The position numbers and the translations under genes were made by a program. A stretch of DNA of 64,000 nt from Candidatus Desulfovibrio kirbyi (GTDB lineage: Bacteria; Desulfobacterota; Desulfovibrionia; Desulfovibrionales; Desulfovibrionaceae). The stretch lies in contig BLLL01000003.1 in assembly GCA_013374015.1 (NCBI GenBank), positions 1-64,000 of the forward strand, read 5' to 3'. The notes under the pieces were generated by a model. That model made no database searches, was not told where the DNA came from, and saw nothing but the letters and a program-made list of their open reading frames with translations. Shown one piece after another: positions 35,516 through 43,660 of this stretch (positions within the stretch are counted from its first letter, which is position 1; every line of letters begins with the position of its first letter).

Positions 35516-35560
35516 TTCCTCGGAATGCGCCGGGAACTGGCGCGTGGGATGGAATAGAAT

Positions 35561-35989
35561 CTAAAAAATCCTAGCTCTGTCACAAGCGCAGCACAATTCC
35601 TGATTGTTCAGCCCCTGCATGATGCCGCACGTAGCGCCGCTGTCTCCGCCCACGCAACGATTCCGGAGTTTCTCAAGGTGACGTTTCAGTTTTTCAAGAG
35701 ATCTGATCTGCTCATCCGCATTTGCAATATGGGCATCAAACAACGCTGTGATCCATGAGCAGTCAGGTTGCGGCTTGTCCCTGAAAGCCAGCAGTTTTTT
35801 AACCCCACTCCGCGTAATGCCGTGCCTGCGGCAGTGCAGAACAAATTCCAGTCGCTCCAGGTCTTCCTTGCCGTACAGCCGGTAGCCGGCCTTCGTCCTT
35901 TCCGGCTCAGTCAACAGACCCTCTTTTTCATAATACCTGATTGTCACAATCTTACAGCCAGTTATCTTTGCCAGTTCGCCAATTTTCAT
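35561..35989 (-). CDS. CadR/PbrR-like MerR-family metal-responsive regulator
   Basis: This 142-aa MerR protein has a winged helix at residues 1-70 (MKIGELAKITGCKIVTIRYY) and a dimerisation helix at about 80-110. The effector cysteines are C77, C112 and C121, close to the C77/C112/C119 set of CadR/PbrR, which points to Cd(II), Pb(II) or Zn(II). It is transcribed away from the metal ATPase; the CTATAG-TAG-CTATAG operator lies between them. Confidence 0.9.
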   Translation of the reverse strand: MKIGELAKITGCKIVTIRYYEKEGLLTEPERTKAGYRLYGKEDLERLEFVLHCRRHGITRSGVKKLLAFRDKPQPDCSWITALFDAHIANADEQIRSLEKLKRHLEKLRNRCVGGDSGATCGIMQGLNNQELCCACDRARIF

Positions 35990-36007
35990 AATCGCTCCAA
36001 AAAATTC

Positions 36008-36040
36008 TTGACCCTATAGTAGCTATAGACATCAGTTTGT
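36008..36040 (+). promoter_or_regulatory. MerR/CadR operator-promoter of the metal ATPase
   Basis: A -35 TTGACC (36008-36013) is directly followed by the inverted repeat CTATAG-TAG-CTATAG (36014-36028), matching the CadR/PbrR operator consensus. The -10 is poor and the spacer long, as expected for a MerR-twisted promoter. Confidence 0.75.
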
Positions 36041-36059
36041 CAATGTGGAGGTACACGAT

Positions 36060-38018
36060 ATGCGTTGTTTGGTAAAATCCTGTTGTGGATGTGACCACTC
36101 CGAGCCAAAAATTCCTTGGGTAAAACTGCTTATTGCCGGCATCTTCGCCGCTTTCTCCGAATTTTTTGAGCTTGTTCACGAATGGCGCGCGACCTTGTTC
36201 GGCATCGACTTGAACGCTTGGGAAATCGGCGGTTACGCCGTCATCGAATACGCGCCCCCGGTTCTCGCGGTTATGGCTATTTTGCTCGGCGGTCTCACCA
36301 CCTATAGACAAGGCTGGACAGCAGTCAGGACTCTGAATCTGAATATCAACGCGCTCATGTCCGTGGCTGTAACGGGCGCGGTTATCATTGGGCAATATCC
36401 GGAAGCGGCCATGGTTATGGTGCTGTTCAGCCTGTCCGAATCCATAGAGTCAAAGGCTCTGGGCAGGGCAAGAAACGCCATCAAGCAACTGCTCGCGCTT
36501 TCCCCTGAAAAGGCCACAGTGCTGCAGTCCGACGGTGCCTGTGTGGAAATGGACATTCGCCAGGTGCCGGTGGGCAGCCGTGCGCGTGTGAAGCCAGGGG
36601 AGCGCGTTGCGCTTGACGGCGTGATCATTCAGGGCCAGTCGGCCATCAACCAGGCTCCTATCACAGGTGAGAGTCTGCCTGTGGAAAAGAGTGTGGGCGA
36701 CACTGTGTACGCGGGCACCATCAACGAATCCGGCTCGTTTGAATTCGAAGTGACAGCCGCAGCGACCGATTCGACGCTTGCCCGCATCATCCATGCGGTG
36801 GAAGAAGCTCAGGGCAGCCGCGCTCCCATGCAGCTGTTCGTTGATCGGTTCGCCAAATATTACACGCCCGTGGTGTTCCTGACCGCCATCCTGACAGGTC
36901 TTATTCCACCCCTGTTTATGGGGAGCATATGGACTGAATCCATATACACCGCACTGGTTATTCTGGTTATCGGTTGTCCCTGCGCCCTAGTTATTTCAAC
37001 GCCGGTAAGCATTGTCAGCGGGATGGCAGCAGCCACACGCTACGGGATACTGGTCAAGGGCGGCATATTTCTTGAGCAGGGACGCTTGCTCAACTGGCTG
37101 GCCGTTGACAAGACAGGCACTATCACCCACGGCAAACCGCATCAGACAGATTTTGTGGAGCTGGGCGACATCGGCAATGACAGCGCGATCTTGCTGGCCT
37201 CCAGCATCGCAGCCCGTTCCGACCATCCGGTTTCCAAGGCCATTGCCAAAAACGCGGCGGAACATGGCGTAACCCTGCTTGATGTTGACGAGTTTACGGC
37301 CATTCCCGGACAGGGCGTGAGCGGCGTTATCAACGGACAGAAGTGGCATCTCGGCAATCACCGCATGATTGAAGAACTGAAAAAATGCTCACGCGGCCTA
37401 GAAGACCAGATTTTGCGTCTGGAACAGCAGGGCAAAACCGTTGTTGCCCTGATCGGTGACAGGGTGCAGGGGCTGTTCGCTGTTGCCGACACGTTGAAGG
37501 ACAGCAGTATCGAAGCCATCCGTGATTTGAAAAAACTCGGCGTCAGGACCATGATGCTGACAGGCGATAATGAACACACTGCCAAGGCAATAGCCGAACA
37601 GGTGAGCGTGGACAGCTTCAAAGGCAACCTTTTGCCGGAAGACAAGTTGCGGGTTATTGAGTGGCTTGAGGACACCGGAGCTAGGGTCGGCATGGTGGGG
37701 GACGGCATCAACGACGCTCCGGCGCTGGCTAGGGCCAATGTAGGGTTTGCCATGGCAGGCTGCGGAACGGATACGGCCATTGAAACAGCCGACGTTGCCC
37801 TGATGGACGACGATCTCAGAAAGATCCCGCGTTTTATCAGGCTGTCAAAGTCCACCTACGCCATACTGGTACAGAACATAAGTCTGGCGCTTGGCGTGAA
37901 GACGATCTTCCTCGCTCTGGCCTTCATGGGACACGCTACCATGTGGATGTCGGTATTCGCGGATGTCGGCACATCTCTTCTGGTGATTGGCAATGGTCTC
38001 AGGGCAATGCAAAAATAA
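36060..38018 (+). CDS. zntA: Zn/Cd/Pb-exporting P1B-type ATPase (ZntA/CadA)
   Basis: This 652-aa heavy-metal pump exports divalent metal ions across the inner membrane. Seen: the ion-site motif CPCALVIS, phosphorylation motif DKTGTIT, nucleotide site GDGINDAPALARANVGF, TGDNEHTAKAIAEQ and the C-terminal ADVGTSLLVIGNGLRAM. The N-terminal metal-binding domain is reduced to a short cysteine segment (CLVKSCCGCDH) instead of a full HMA domain. ATG 36060 has GTGGAGG upstream. Regulated by the divergent MerR protein. Confidence 0.93.
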   Translation: MRCLVKSCCGCDHSEPKIPWVKLLIAGIFAAFSEFFELVHEWRATLFGIDLNAWEIGGYAVIEYAPPVLAVMAILLGGLTTYRQGWTAVRTLNLNINALMSVAVTGAVIIGQYPEAAMVMVLFSLSESIESKALGRARNAIKQLLALSPEKATVLQSDGACVEMDIRQVPVGSRARVKPGERVALDGVIIQGQSAINQAPITGESLPVEKSVGDTVYAGTINESGSFEFEVTAAATDSTLARIIHAVEEAQGSRAPMQLFVDRFAKYYTPVVFLTAILTGLIPPLFMGSIWTESIYTALVILVIGCPCALVISTPVSIVSGMAAATRYGILVKGGIFLEQGRLLNWLAVDKTGTITHGKPHQTDFVELGDIGNDSAILLASSIAARSDHPVSKAIAKNAAEHGVTLLDVDEFTAIPGQGVSGVINGQKWHLGNHRMIEELKKCSRGLEDQILRLEQQGKTVVALIGDRVQGLFAVADTLKDSSIEAIRDLKKLGVRTMMLTGDNEHTAKAIAEQVSVDSFKGNLLPEDKLRVIEWLEDTGARVGMVGDGINDAPALARANVGFAMAGCGTDTAIETADVALMDDDLRKIPRFIRLSKSTYAILVQNISLALGVKTIFLALAFMGHATMWMSVFADVGTSLLVIGNGLRAMQK

Positions 38019-38034
38019 GCGGGAGCGGTTCGGC

Positions 38035-38070
38035 AAAGAAGAAGGGAGACGGACAAGCGGTTCCCTTCCA
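38035..38070. terminator. Possible bidirectional hairpin between zntA and qmoD
   Basis: GAAGGGA (38041-38047) pairs with TCCCTTC (38062-38068) across a 14-nt loop, between the convergent 3' ends of zntA and qmoD. A short T-rich run follows on the minus strand. Moderate quality only. Confidence 0.4.
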
Positions 38071-38095
38071 GCAAGGTTTGCATAAGAAGTCCACT

Positions 38096-38797
38096 CTAAA
38101 ATCCGAAACCGTCGTTGTTCGCACCGGAAGCGCAAAAGCCGAAATCATCCGGCACGGCGTTTTCTTCAGCCGCAGGCGCTTCACCGGAATCGGCCGCAAC
38201 GCCGCCGACAACCATGCCCTTGAGGCCATCCTTGATAGCGGATTTGATATTTTGCAGCAATTCGTCGTGGTTGATGGCAACCTTGCCCTGAAATTCCGCG
38301 ATTTGTTTGCGGAAGCCGCCCATTTCAGTATTCATTGCCTTGATTTTTGTTTCAAGCTCGTCGCATTTTTTTTGCAAGGCATCCGCTCTGGCTTCAACAG
38401 GTTCTAGGATGGTCACGCGTTCTGTAAGCGCGGTCGCGGCAAGTTTTTGCGCGTGCAGATCTTCAATGGTTTGCGCCAGAGTGTCCAGTGTTGCATCCAC
38501 CAAGGCTTTTGTGCGTCCGTCCATAGGCGTCAGGGAGACAGTGTCGCCCAATACTCCTTTGGCTTTGGAAACAAAGGATTCCCAAGGCTGGTCTTCTTTC
38601 CATTCCATTTCCGCAAATCCGGGATACAAGCGCGTAAGCCAGGACGCGGCAAACGGCCCAACAGCCTTTGCGCCGCAGTCGCAAGCGATGGAACGTCCGG
38701 CTATAAAGCCTGCAATATCCTTGCTGTCTATGCCGTCCTTGCCCGTGACAAGAGCAAGCAGGGACTCTACGGGAAAAATTTTACGGTCGGTGGACAT
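38096..38797 (-). CDS. qmoD: QmoD-like protein downstream of qmoABC
   Basis: This 233-aa soluble protein has a cysteine motif ACDCGAKAVGPFAASWL near residue 38, a long coiled-coil region (about 105-175, LETKIKAMNTEM) and an acidic glycine-rich tail. By position (last gene after qmoC) and size it corresponds to the gene following qmoABC in Desulfovibrio vulgaris (DVU0851, called QmoD). That assignment rests on synteny recalled from knowledge. A good AAGGAG precedes ATG 38797. It probably assists Qmo-AprBA electron transfer. Confidence 0.75.
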   Translation of the reverse strand: MSTDRKIFPVESLLALVTGKDGIDSKDIAGFIAGRSIACDCGAKAVGPFAASWLTRLYPGFAEMEWKEDQPWESFVSKAKGVLGDTVSLTPMDGRTKALVDATLDTLAQTIEDLHAQKLAATALTERVTILEPVEARADALQKKCDELETKIKAMNTEMGGFRKQIAEFQGKVAINHDELLQNIKSAIKDGLKGMVVGGVAADSGEAPAAEENAVPDDFGFCASGANNDGFGF

Positions 38798-38826
38798 AAG
38801 GACTCCTTACAAACAATATGTTAGTC

Positions 38827-40005
38827 TCAGCTTCTTCCATACATACGAACAAACACCAACGCCGCCGTGCGGTACACAAAATGCCCCAGTTTTGACCACG
38901 GCAGGTACGCAAAGAGCATCCAGACAAAGACAAGATGCAGATAGTACACCATAAATGCAGGCACAATCGAATCCGCCAGGCGGAAACACTGCGACAATAT
39001 GCCTGTTACAGCCACAAGCCAGATGATACCCAGCAGATACCAGTCATAAAAACCCGAGCCGAGCCGTTCCGGATCAAGCTGTACACGCCGCCACGTCAAC
39101 AGGGCGAGTCCGCAAATCAGGAGCAGGGCGCCGATATTTGCCAATATTTTGACAGGGAAGGACAGCGGCATGGGGGTTTCAATGTGGATGGCGGGGACGA
39201 TCTTGCCCCCCCAATGCCCCATCGCCACAGCAGCTGTAACAAAGGCCAGAATCACAAAGCTCCACACCAGAAATGCGTGTCCTGTCTTGCGGTTTTGTGT
39301 CGGTTTGCCGGTAACAGGCCCGTCCTCGCAGTCGTCAAACTTTTTGTGGGTGACAACTTCTTCCCAAAGCACATCTACAAGGTGGAATATCCAGTTTTTT
39401 CTGGGGCCGATGACAAGCATGCGCCCTTGCGGCGTAAACATTTCCCAGAGTTTGCGCACACTGCGGTACATGATGAAACACGCTCCGAAGAACGTCAGCA
39501 TAAAGATGGGGTCAATCGTGTAGTCGCCATAAAATATCTGTCCGAAAACAATGCGTCCGTCTGCAGCGCGAGGAAACCATTGCCCATTGATGGCCGCTCT
39601 TAATGCCCACACAACAAACCACAGCACAGCCGGGATCAGAAACAGATTTTTCAGTCCGCCGGCACTACTCATCCATTTGCCCACAATGGCCGGCTCCGTG
39701 AGGTTTTTGTAGACCATATTGCGGGCGGCGGATAGTACGTCCGCCGGGCGCGCGCCGCGTGGACACATCTCTGAGCAGTTGCCGCAGTTGTGGCAAAGCC
39801 AGATATCGACATCCGAGTCAAATTTGTCGCGCAAGCCCCACGAAGCCCATATCATTTCTTTGCGCGGGTAGGGCGCGTTGACCGGCGCCATGGGGCAGGC
39901 TACTGAGCATGTGGCGCACTGGTAGCATTTTTTGAGTGATTCGCCGCCTGCCTGCGCAATTTCGCGGGCAAAATCCGAATCGGGCTTGAGTGTATATTGT
40001 GCCAT
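38827..40005 (-). CDS. qmoC: Quinone-interacting membrane oxidoreductase subunit C
   Basis: This 392-aa membrane subunit has an N-terminal ferredoxin-like region with two cysteine sets, CYQCATCSVACP and CHNCGNCSEMCPRG. About six transmembrane helices with histidines for b-type haems follow. It oxidises menaquinol and passes electrons to QmoAB and AprBA. The start at 40005 has GTAGGAGG upstream; the longer frame reaches into qmoB. Last of the Qmo subunits; qmoD follows. Confidence 0.92.
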   Translation of the reverse strand: MAQYTLKPDSDFAREIAQAGGESLKKCYQCATCSVACPMAPVNAPYPRKEMIWASWGLRDKFDSDVDIWLCHNCGNCSEMCPRGARPADVLSAARNMVYKNLTEPAIVGKWMSSAGGLKNLFLIPAVLWFVVWALRAAINGQWFPRAADGRIVFGQIFYGDYTIDPIFMLTFFGACFIMYRSVRKLWEMFTPQGRMLVIGPRKNWIFHLVDVLWEEVVTHKKFDDCEDGPVTGKPTQNRKTGHAFLVWSFVILAFVTAAVAMGHWGGKIVPAIHIETPMPLSFPVKILANIGALLLICGLALLTWRRVQLDPERLGSGFYDWYLLGIIWLVAVTGILSQCFRLADSIVPAFMVYYLHLVFVWMLFAYLPWSKLGHFVYRTAALVFVRMYGRS

Positions 40006-40018
40006 TATTGCCAACCTC

Positions 40019-42304
40019 CTACATACCCTTAAACGGGTTGGGCCCCATTTCAATGATGCGGTCAACAAAACCATCAATCAGATCGGAAACTGTATCGTAT
40101 CCGTCAATGGCCGTTTCAAACTGTTCTATGCGCTCAGGCTGAACGCCCAGACGATTGAGGGTCTCGGCAATGTTTTCCTTGCGTTTTGAGCAAATTTCCG
40201 AGCCTTTCACAAAGTGGCACTGGTAGTCGTTGCCGTATTTGCACCCTAGAAGCATAACGCCGTCAAAACCCTTGCTCATGGCGTCTGAAACCCAGATGGC
40301 ATTAACCGAACCAAGACAGCGCACCGGAATGATGCGCACATAGGGACTCCATGCTTTACGCCGCATCCCCGCCATATCCAGAGCTGGATAGGCGTCGTTT
40401 TCGCAGGCAAGCATGAGGACGCGCGGCCCTTCGTTTTTGAAGTCCTTGGGCACGACAACTTCACGGATCATGGAGCCTATCTGGTCAATATTGTAGTCCG
40501 CAAAGGAGATGACCCGTTCCGGACAGGCACCGAAGCAGGTGCCGCAACGCCGGCAGCGTCCGGGATTTGGTTTGGGCGTGCCTTTTTCGTCATCGTCAAG
40601 CGCGCCAAAGGGGCATTCCTCAGTACAGCGCTTGCACTGTGTACAGCGCACAAAATTGAAGACAGGGTAAGCTGCGTCGCCGGAGCGTGGATGCACGGCC
40701 ACGCCGCGTGTGGCCGAATCAATGCACTGTGCCGCTTTTAATACCGCGCCCATAGCATCTTCTTCACAGGCGTCCAGAGTTTGCGGCTGGCGTACGCAAC
40801 CGGCCGCGTACACGCCAGTGCGCCGTGTTTCGTAGGGGAAGCAGATGTAGTTTGAATCCGCAAATCCGTCAAAAAGTTCCATATCCGGAAAATCCGGTCC
40901 CTGACGATAGGCGAACTCAACTACAGCGTCTTTGGCTGTCGTGGGCACAAGCCCTGTAGGCAGCACGACAAGATCCACGTTAAGGTTAAAGTCCATGCCC
41001 AACAAAGTGTTTTTGCATTCAACGACAACATCGTTGCCGACTTCACGAATGTCAGTCACATCGGCCTTTGTCATCATAATACCCAGACGGTTCTGCATTT
41101 TTTTGTAGAAGCGTTCAAAAATCCCGGGCACAGTCATATTTTTATACAAAATAAAGGCCTGCGTGGCATCGTCTGTCTGTTCACAGACGCTGTTGGCAAG
41201 GCGCAGCATGCCCACGCTGTTGACAGCGTTGGAATAGGCAAGATGGCGTATATTTTCAAGGTTTTCTTTGATAAAAGGTTTTTCTTCGTCTTGCGCGTTA
41301 ACGTTTTCAGGCGCGGACGGCGTTGCATCCGGTGACGCGCAGGGGCTTGCATCGCGCCAGGTATCCTCGGCCAGTGTCGTGTCCAGCACAAAGGCTATGC
41401 GTCTGGCTGTTATCTGTCCGTCAAGCAGCAATTTACCGAACCGGGAAGCTGTCATCACTTTGGAACACTTGCCAAGACCCATTGGAGCCAGATATTTGTC
41501 GTCAAGCTCGGTCCAGCCGGAGGCCAGCACAACGGCGCCGACAGTAACAGTCACAATGCCTGCGGCGCTGGCGATATGCGCGGTAAACTCGCCGGGTTGG
41601 CCCTCCAGTTTTTCCACACGGGCGTTGAGATGCACCTTGACAGAAGAAGCGCCCATAACCTCTCTGATTTTGTCCGCAACATTCGTGGGTTGCTTGTTAG
41701 CCCAAGGTGAAGCGAGCGGTGAGCCAACGGGAATGACAGTGGCGGCGCCGCCGAGCTTGTCGGTCTTTTCCACCAGCGCAACCTCATAGCCGCTGGCAAC
41801 GGCTTCCAAAGCCGCCGTAAGGCCGGTCCATCCGCCGCCGATAATCAGTATGCGTTTGACGCCCGCTATTGCCACGGGATCCGGCTTTTCACTCTTTTGC
41901 AGTTTCACAACGCCCATATTCACATAGTCACGCGCCTGAATGGCAAGGAGTGCCGGCGCTACGGATTGCGGCGCGCCGCCGTAGCGTATGTCAGGCACTG
42001 TGCCGTCGGCGTTTTTATAGGAGAGCACGCATTGCTCACGCAGGTTTACATGTCCCACCTGTACGGACAGCCGGTACAGATCAGCGTCAGCGCGCGGGGA
42101 TGCCCCACACAGCAGGACGCCGTCCAGCCCCTTTTCGGTGATGTCAGCCGTGATCACATCCAGAGCGTCGGCAAGTACGGGGACAGTCTTGACCACAGGC
42201 GTGGTATCACCCCACTTTTCTTGTGCTTGCGTGACCAGGGTTTCAATATCAAGACCCCCGCCGATATTCTGTATGTCAAAATAGACGCCAATTTTACTGG
42301 CCAT
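40019..42304 (-). CDS. qmoB: Quinone-interacting membrane oxidoreductase subunit B
   Basis: This 761-aa HdrA-like flavoprotein with iron-sulfur clusters also has a C-terminal MvhD-like domain. Seen: FAD loop ILIIGGGWTGLTAALEA, ferredoxin motifs CTQCKRCTEECP and CRRCGTCFGACP, and C-terminal VMLLGCKYGNDYQCH. An N-terminal extension of about 150 residues precedes the FAD domain, as in other QmoB proteins. The start overlaps the qmoA 3' end by 11 bp. Confidence 0.93.
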   Translation of the reverse strand: MASKIGVYFDIQNIGGGLDIETLVTQAQEKWGDTTPVVKTVPVLADALDVITADITEKGLDGVLLCGASPRADADLYRLSVQVGHVNLREQCVLSYKNADGTVPDIRYGGAPQSVAPALLAIQARDYVNMGVVKLQKSEKPDPVAIAGVKRILIIGGGWTGLTAALEAVASGYEVALVEKTDKLGGAATVIPVGSPLASPWANKQPTNVADKIREVMGASSVKVHLNARVEKLEGQPGEFTAHIASAAGIVTVTVGAVVLASGWTELDDKYLAPMGLGKCSKVMTASRFGKLLLDGQITARRIAFVLDTTLAEDTWRDASPCASPDATPSAPENVNAQDEEKPFIKENLENIRHLAYSNAVNSVGMLRLANSVCEQTDDATQAFILYKNMTVPGIFERFYKKMQNRLGIMMTKADVTDIREVGNDVVVECKNTLLGMDFNLNVDLVVLPTGLVPTTAKDAVVEFAYRQGPDFPDMELFDGFADSNYICFPYETRRTGVYAAGCVRQPQTLDACEEDAMGAVLKAAQCIDSATRGVAVHPRSGDAAYPVFNFVRCTQCKRCTEECPFGALDDDEKGTPKPNPGRCRRCGTCFGACPERVISFADYNIDQIGSMIREVVVPKDFKNEGPRVLMLACENDAYPALDMAGMRRKAWSPYVRIIPVRCLGSVNAIWVSDAMSKGFDGVMLLGCKYGNDYQCHFVKGSEICSKRKENIAETLNRLGVQPERIEQFETAIDGYDTVSDLIDGFVDRIIEMGPNPFKGM

Positions 42305-43544
42305 GCCGTCTACCTCCTTTCACCGTTTGTATCGCCTTCAGGGCGGCTGCTGTGGCAGACTGTGCCGTGCGCGTCACATCCAGCGGCATACGCGCGCACC
42401 CCGCAGCAAAAATGCCGACTTCTTCCCCTCCGGCAATGAAGCCGTCTTCATCCAGCGGCAGCTGCAGCTGCGGATTGTCTCCGGCGAGCGACGGCTGCAT
42501 GCCTGTGGCCAGCACGACAAGGTCATGAGTCAGGGTAAGTTTTTCACCGCGCACCGCGTCCTCAACTGTCAGCGTTACTTTATCGTCCCGTCCCTGGACG
42601 GCCTCGGCCACTTTGCCCTTGACAAAGGACACGTTGGGTTGCGCCTTGACTTTTTCAAGCACGTTCACATAGCGGCCGGGCGCGCGCAGATCAATGTAAT
42701 ATACCGTGATTCGCGCATCCGGGTTTTGTTCCGCAATATACAGACACTGCTTGAGTGAAGCCATACAGCAGATATAGGAGCAGTAGTCCAGATGATTCTG
42801 GTCCCGTGAGCCGGCACACTGCACAAAGGCGACGCTGTGCGGCGCGCGTCCGTCAGTTGGTCTGACAATGCGCCCGCCTGTCGGGCCAAAGGATGATGAC
42901 AGACGCTCCATCTGCATATTGGAAATACAGTTTTTTACGTTGCCCGCGCCAAAGTTGGCAAGATGTGTGACATCGTAAGGTTTCCAGCCGGTAGTGACAA
43001 CAATGGCTGCCACATCAAGCTCTATTTCGCGCGCCTGCTCGGTCATGTTCAGAAAATTTGCATCAGCAATTCGGGAGACATCCGCCTTGGAGAGGCTTTG
43101 CGCATCTAGCGCATAGCGATCAGGAAAGGCAAAGGGCATGGATTTATAGAGCGCCTTGCGTTTTGACAGTCCAAAATCAAAGTCGTTGTCCACTTCATTG
43201 ACAAGAGAGGAAGCCAGCAGGCTGAAATCCACTGAATGCGGTGCTGTGTAGCGCGGTTGCAGACGAACGGTTACGGTGTAGTTGCCCTTGGAACCGGAAA
43301 GTCCTGTTACTTCCGCCAGTGTGAAAAATTTGACGCGTGGATTTTTTCTGATGCGCTGGAATTGTATTTCCAATCCGCAGGATGGGGGGCAAAGTTTGGG
43401 AAAATATTTGTTCAGTTGGGCTACACGACCGCCAAGCCAGGGTGATTTTTCAATAATAAAGACATCGTGCCCCAACTCCGCCGCCTCAATGGCGGCTGTA
43501 AGGCCTGCGAAGCCGCCGCCCACGACAAGAATGGCTTTGGACAT
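42294..43544 (-). CDS. qmoA: Quinone-interacting membrane oxidoreductase subunit A
   Basis: This 416-aa HdrA-like flavoprotein begins with the FAD-binding MSKAILVVGGGFAGLTAAIE. It contains the cluster or disulfide motif KLCPPSCGLEIQF and FVQCAGSRDQNHLDYCS, as in HdrA-type subunits. With QmoB it forms the soluble part of the Qmo complex in dissimilatory sulfate reduction. ATG 43544 follows CAGGAGGAT; the longer frame to 43646 runs into the aprA terminator. Confidence 0.93.
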   Translation of the reverse strand: MSKAILVVGGGFAGLTAAIEAAELGHDVFIIEKSPWLGGRVAQLNKYFPKLCPPSCGLEIQFQRIRKNPRVKFFTLAEVTGLSGSKGNYTVTVRLQPRYTAPHSVDFSLLASSLVNEVDNDFDFGLSKRKALYKSMPFAFPDRYALDAQSLSKADVSRIADANFLNMTEQAREIELDVAAIVVTTGWKPYDVTHLANFGAGNVKNCISNMQMERLSSSFGPTGGRIVRPTDGRAPHSVAFVQCAGSRDQNHLDYCSYICCMASLKQCLYIAEQNPDARITVYYIDLRAPGRYVNVLEKVKAQPNVSFVKGKVAEAVQGRDDKVTLTVEDAVRGEKLTLTHDLVVLATGMQPSLAGDNPQLQLPLDEDGFIAGGEEVGIFAAGCARMPLDVTRTAQSATAAALKAIQTVKGGRRHGQ

Positions 43545-43603
43545 CCTAATCCTCCTGCGTTGCAACACAATAACCAGAAAAGCGCCACTTTCCCCGGTCA
43601 CTG

Positions 43604-43641
43604 GAAAAAAAGGGGCGGTCGCCTTGCGGGCCCCGCCCCTT
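43604..43641 (-). terminator. Rho-independent terminator between aprA and qmoA
   Basis: On the minus strand, AAGGGGCGG (43641-43633) pairs perfectly with CCGCCCCTT (43618-43610) across a 14-nt loop and is followed by a run of seven T. It lies 20 nt after aprA and before the qmoA ribosome site, so aprBA and qmoABC are separated or the signal attenuates read-through. Confidence 0.8.
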
Positions 43642-43660
43642 GTCAATTCAGAAGCACTGG

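Noticed and set aside
40978-42141. Several plus-strand ORFs antisense to qmoB
   Set aside because: Low-complexity, arginine/serine-rich shadows of a certain gene.
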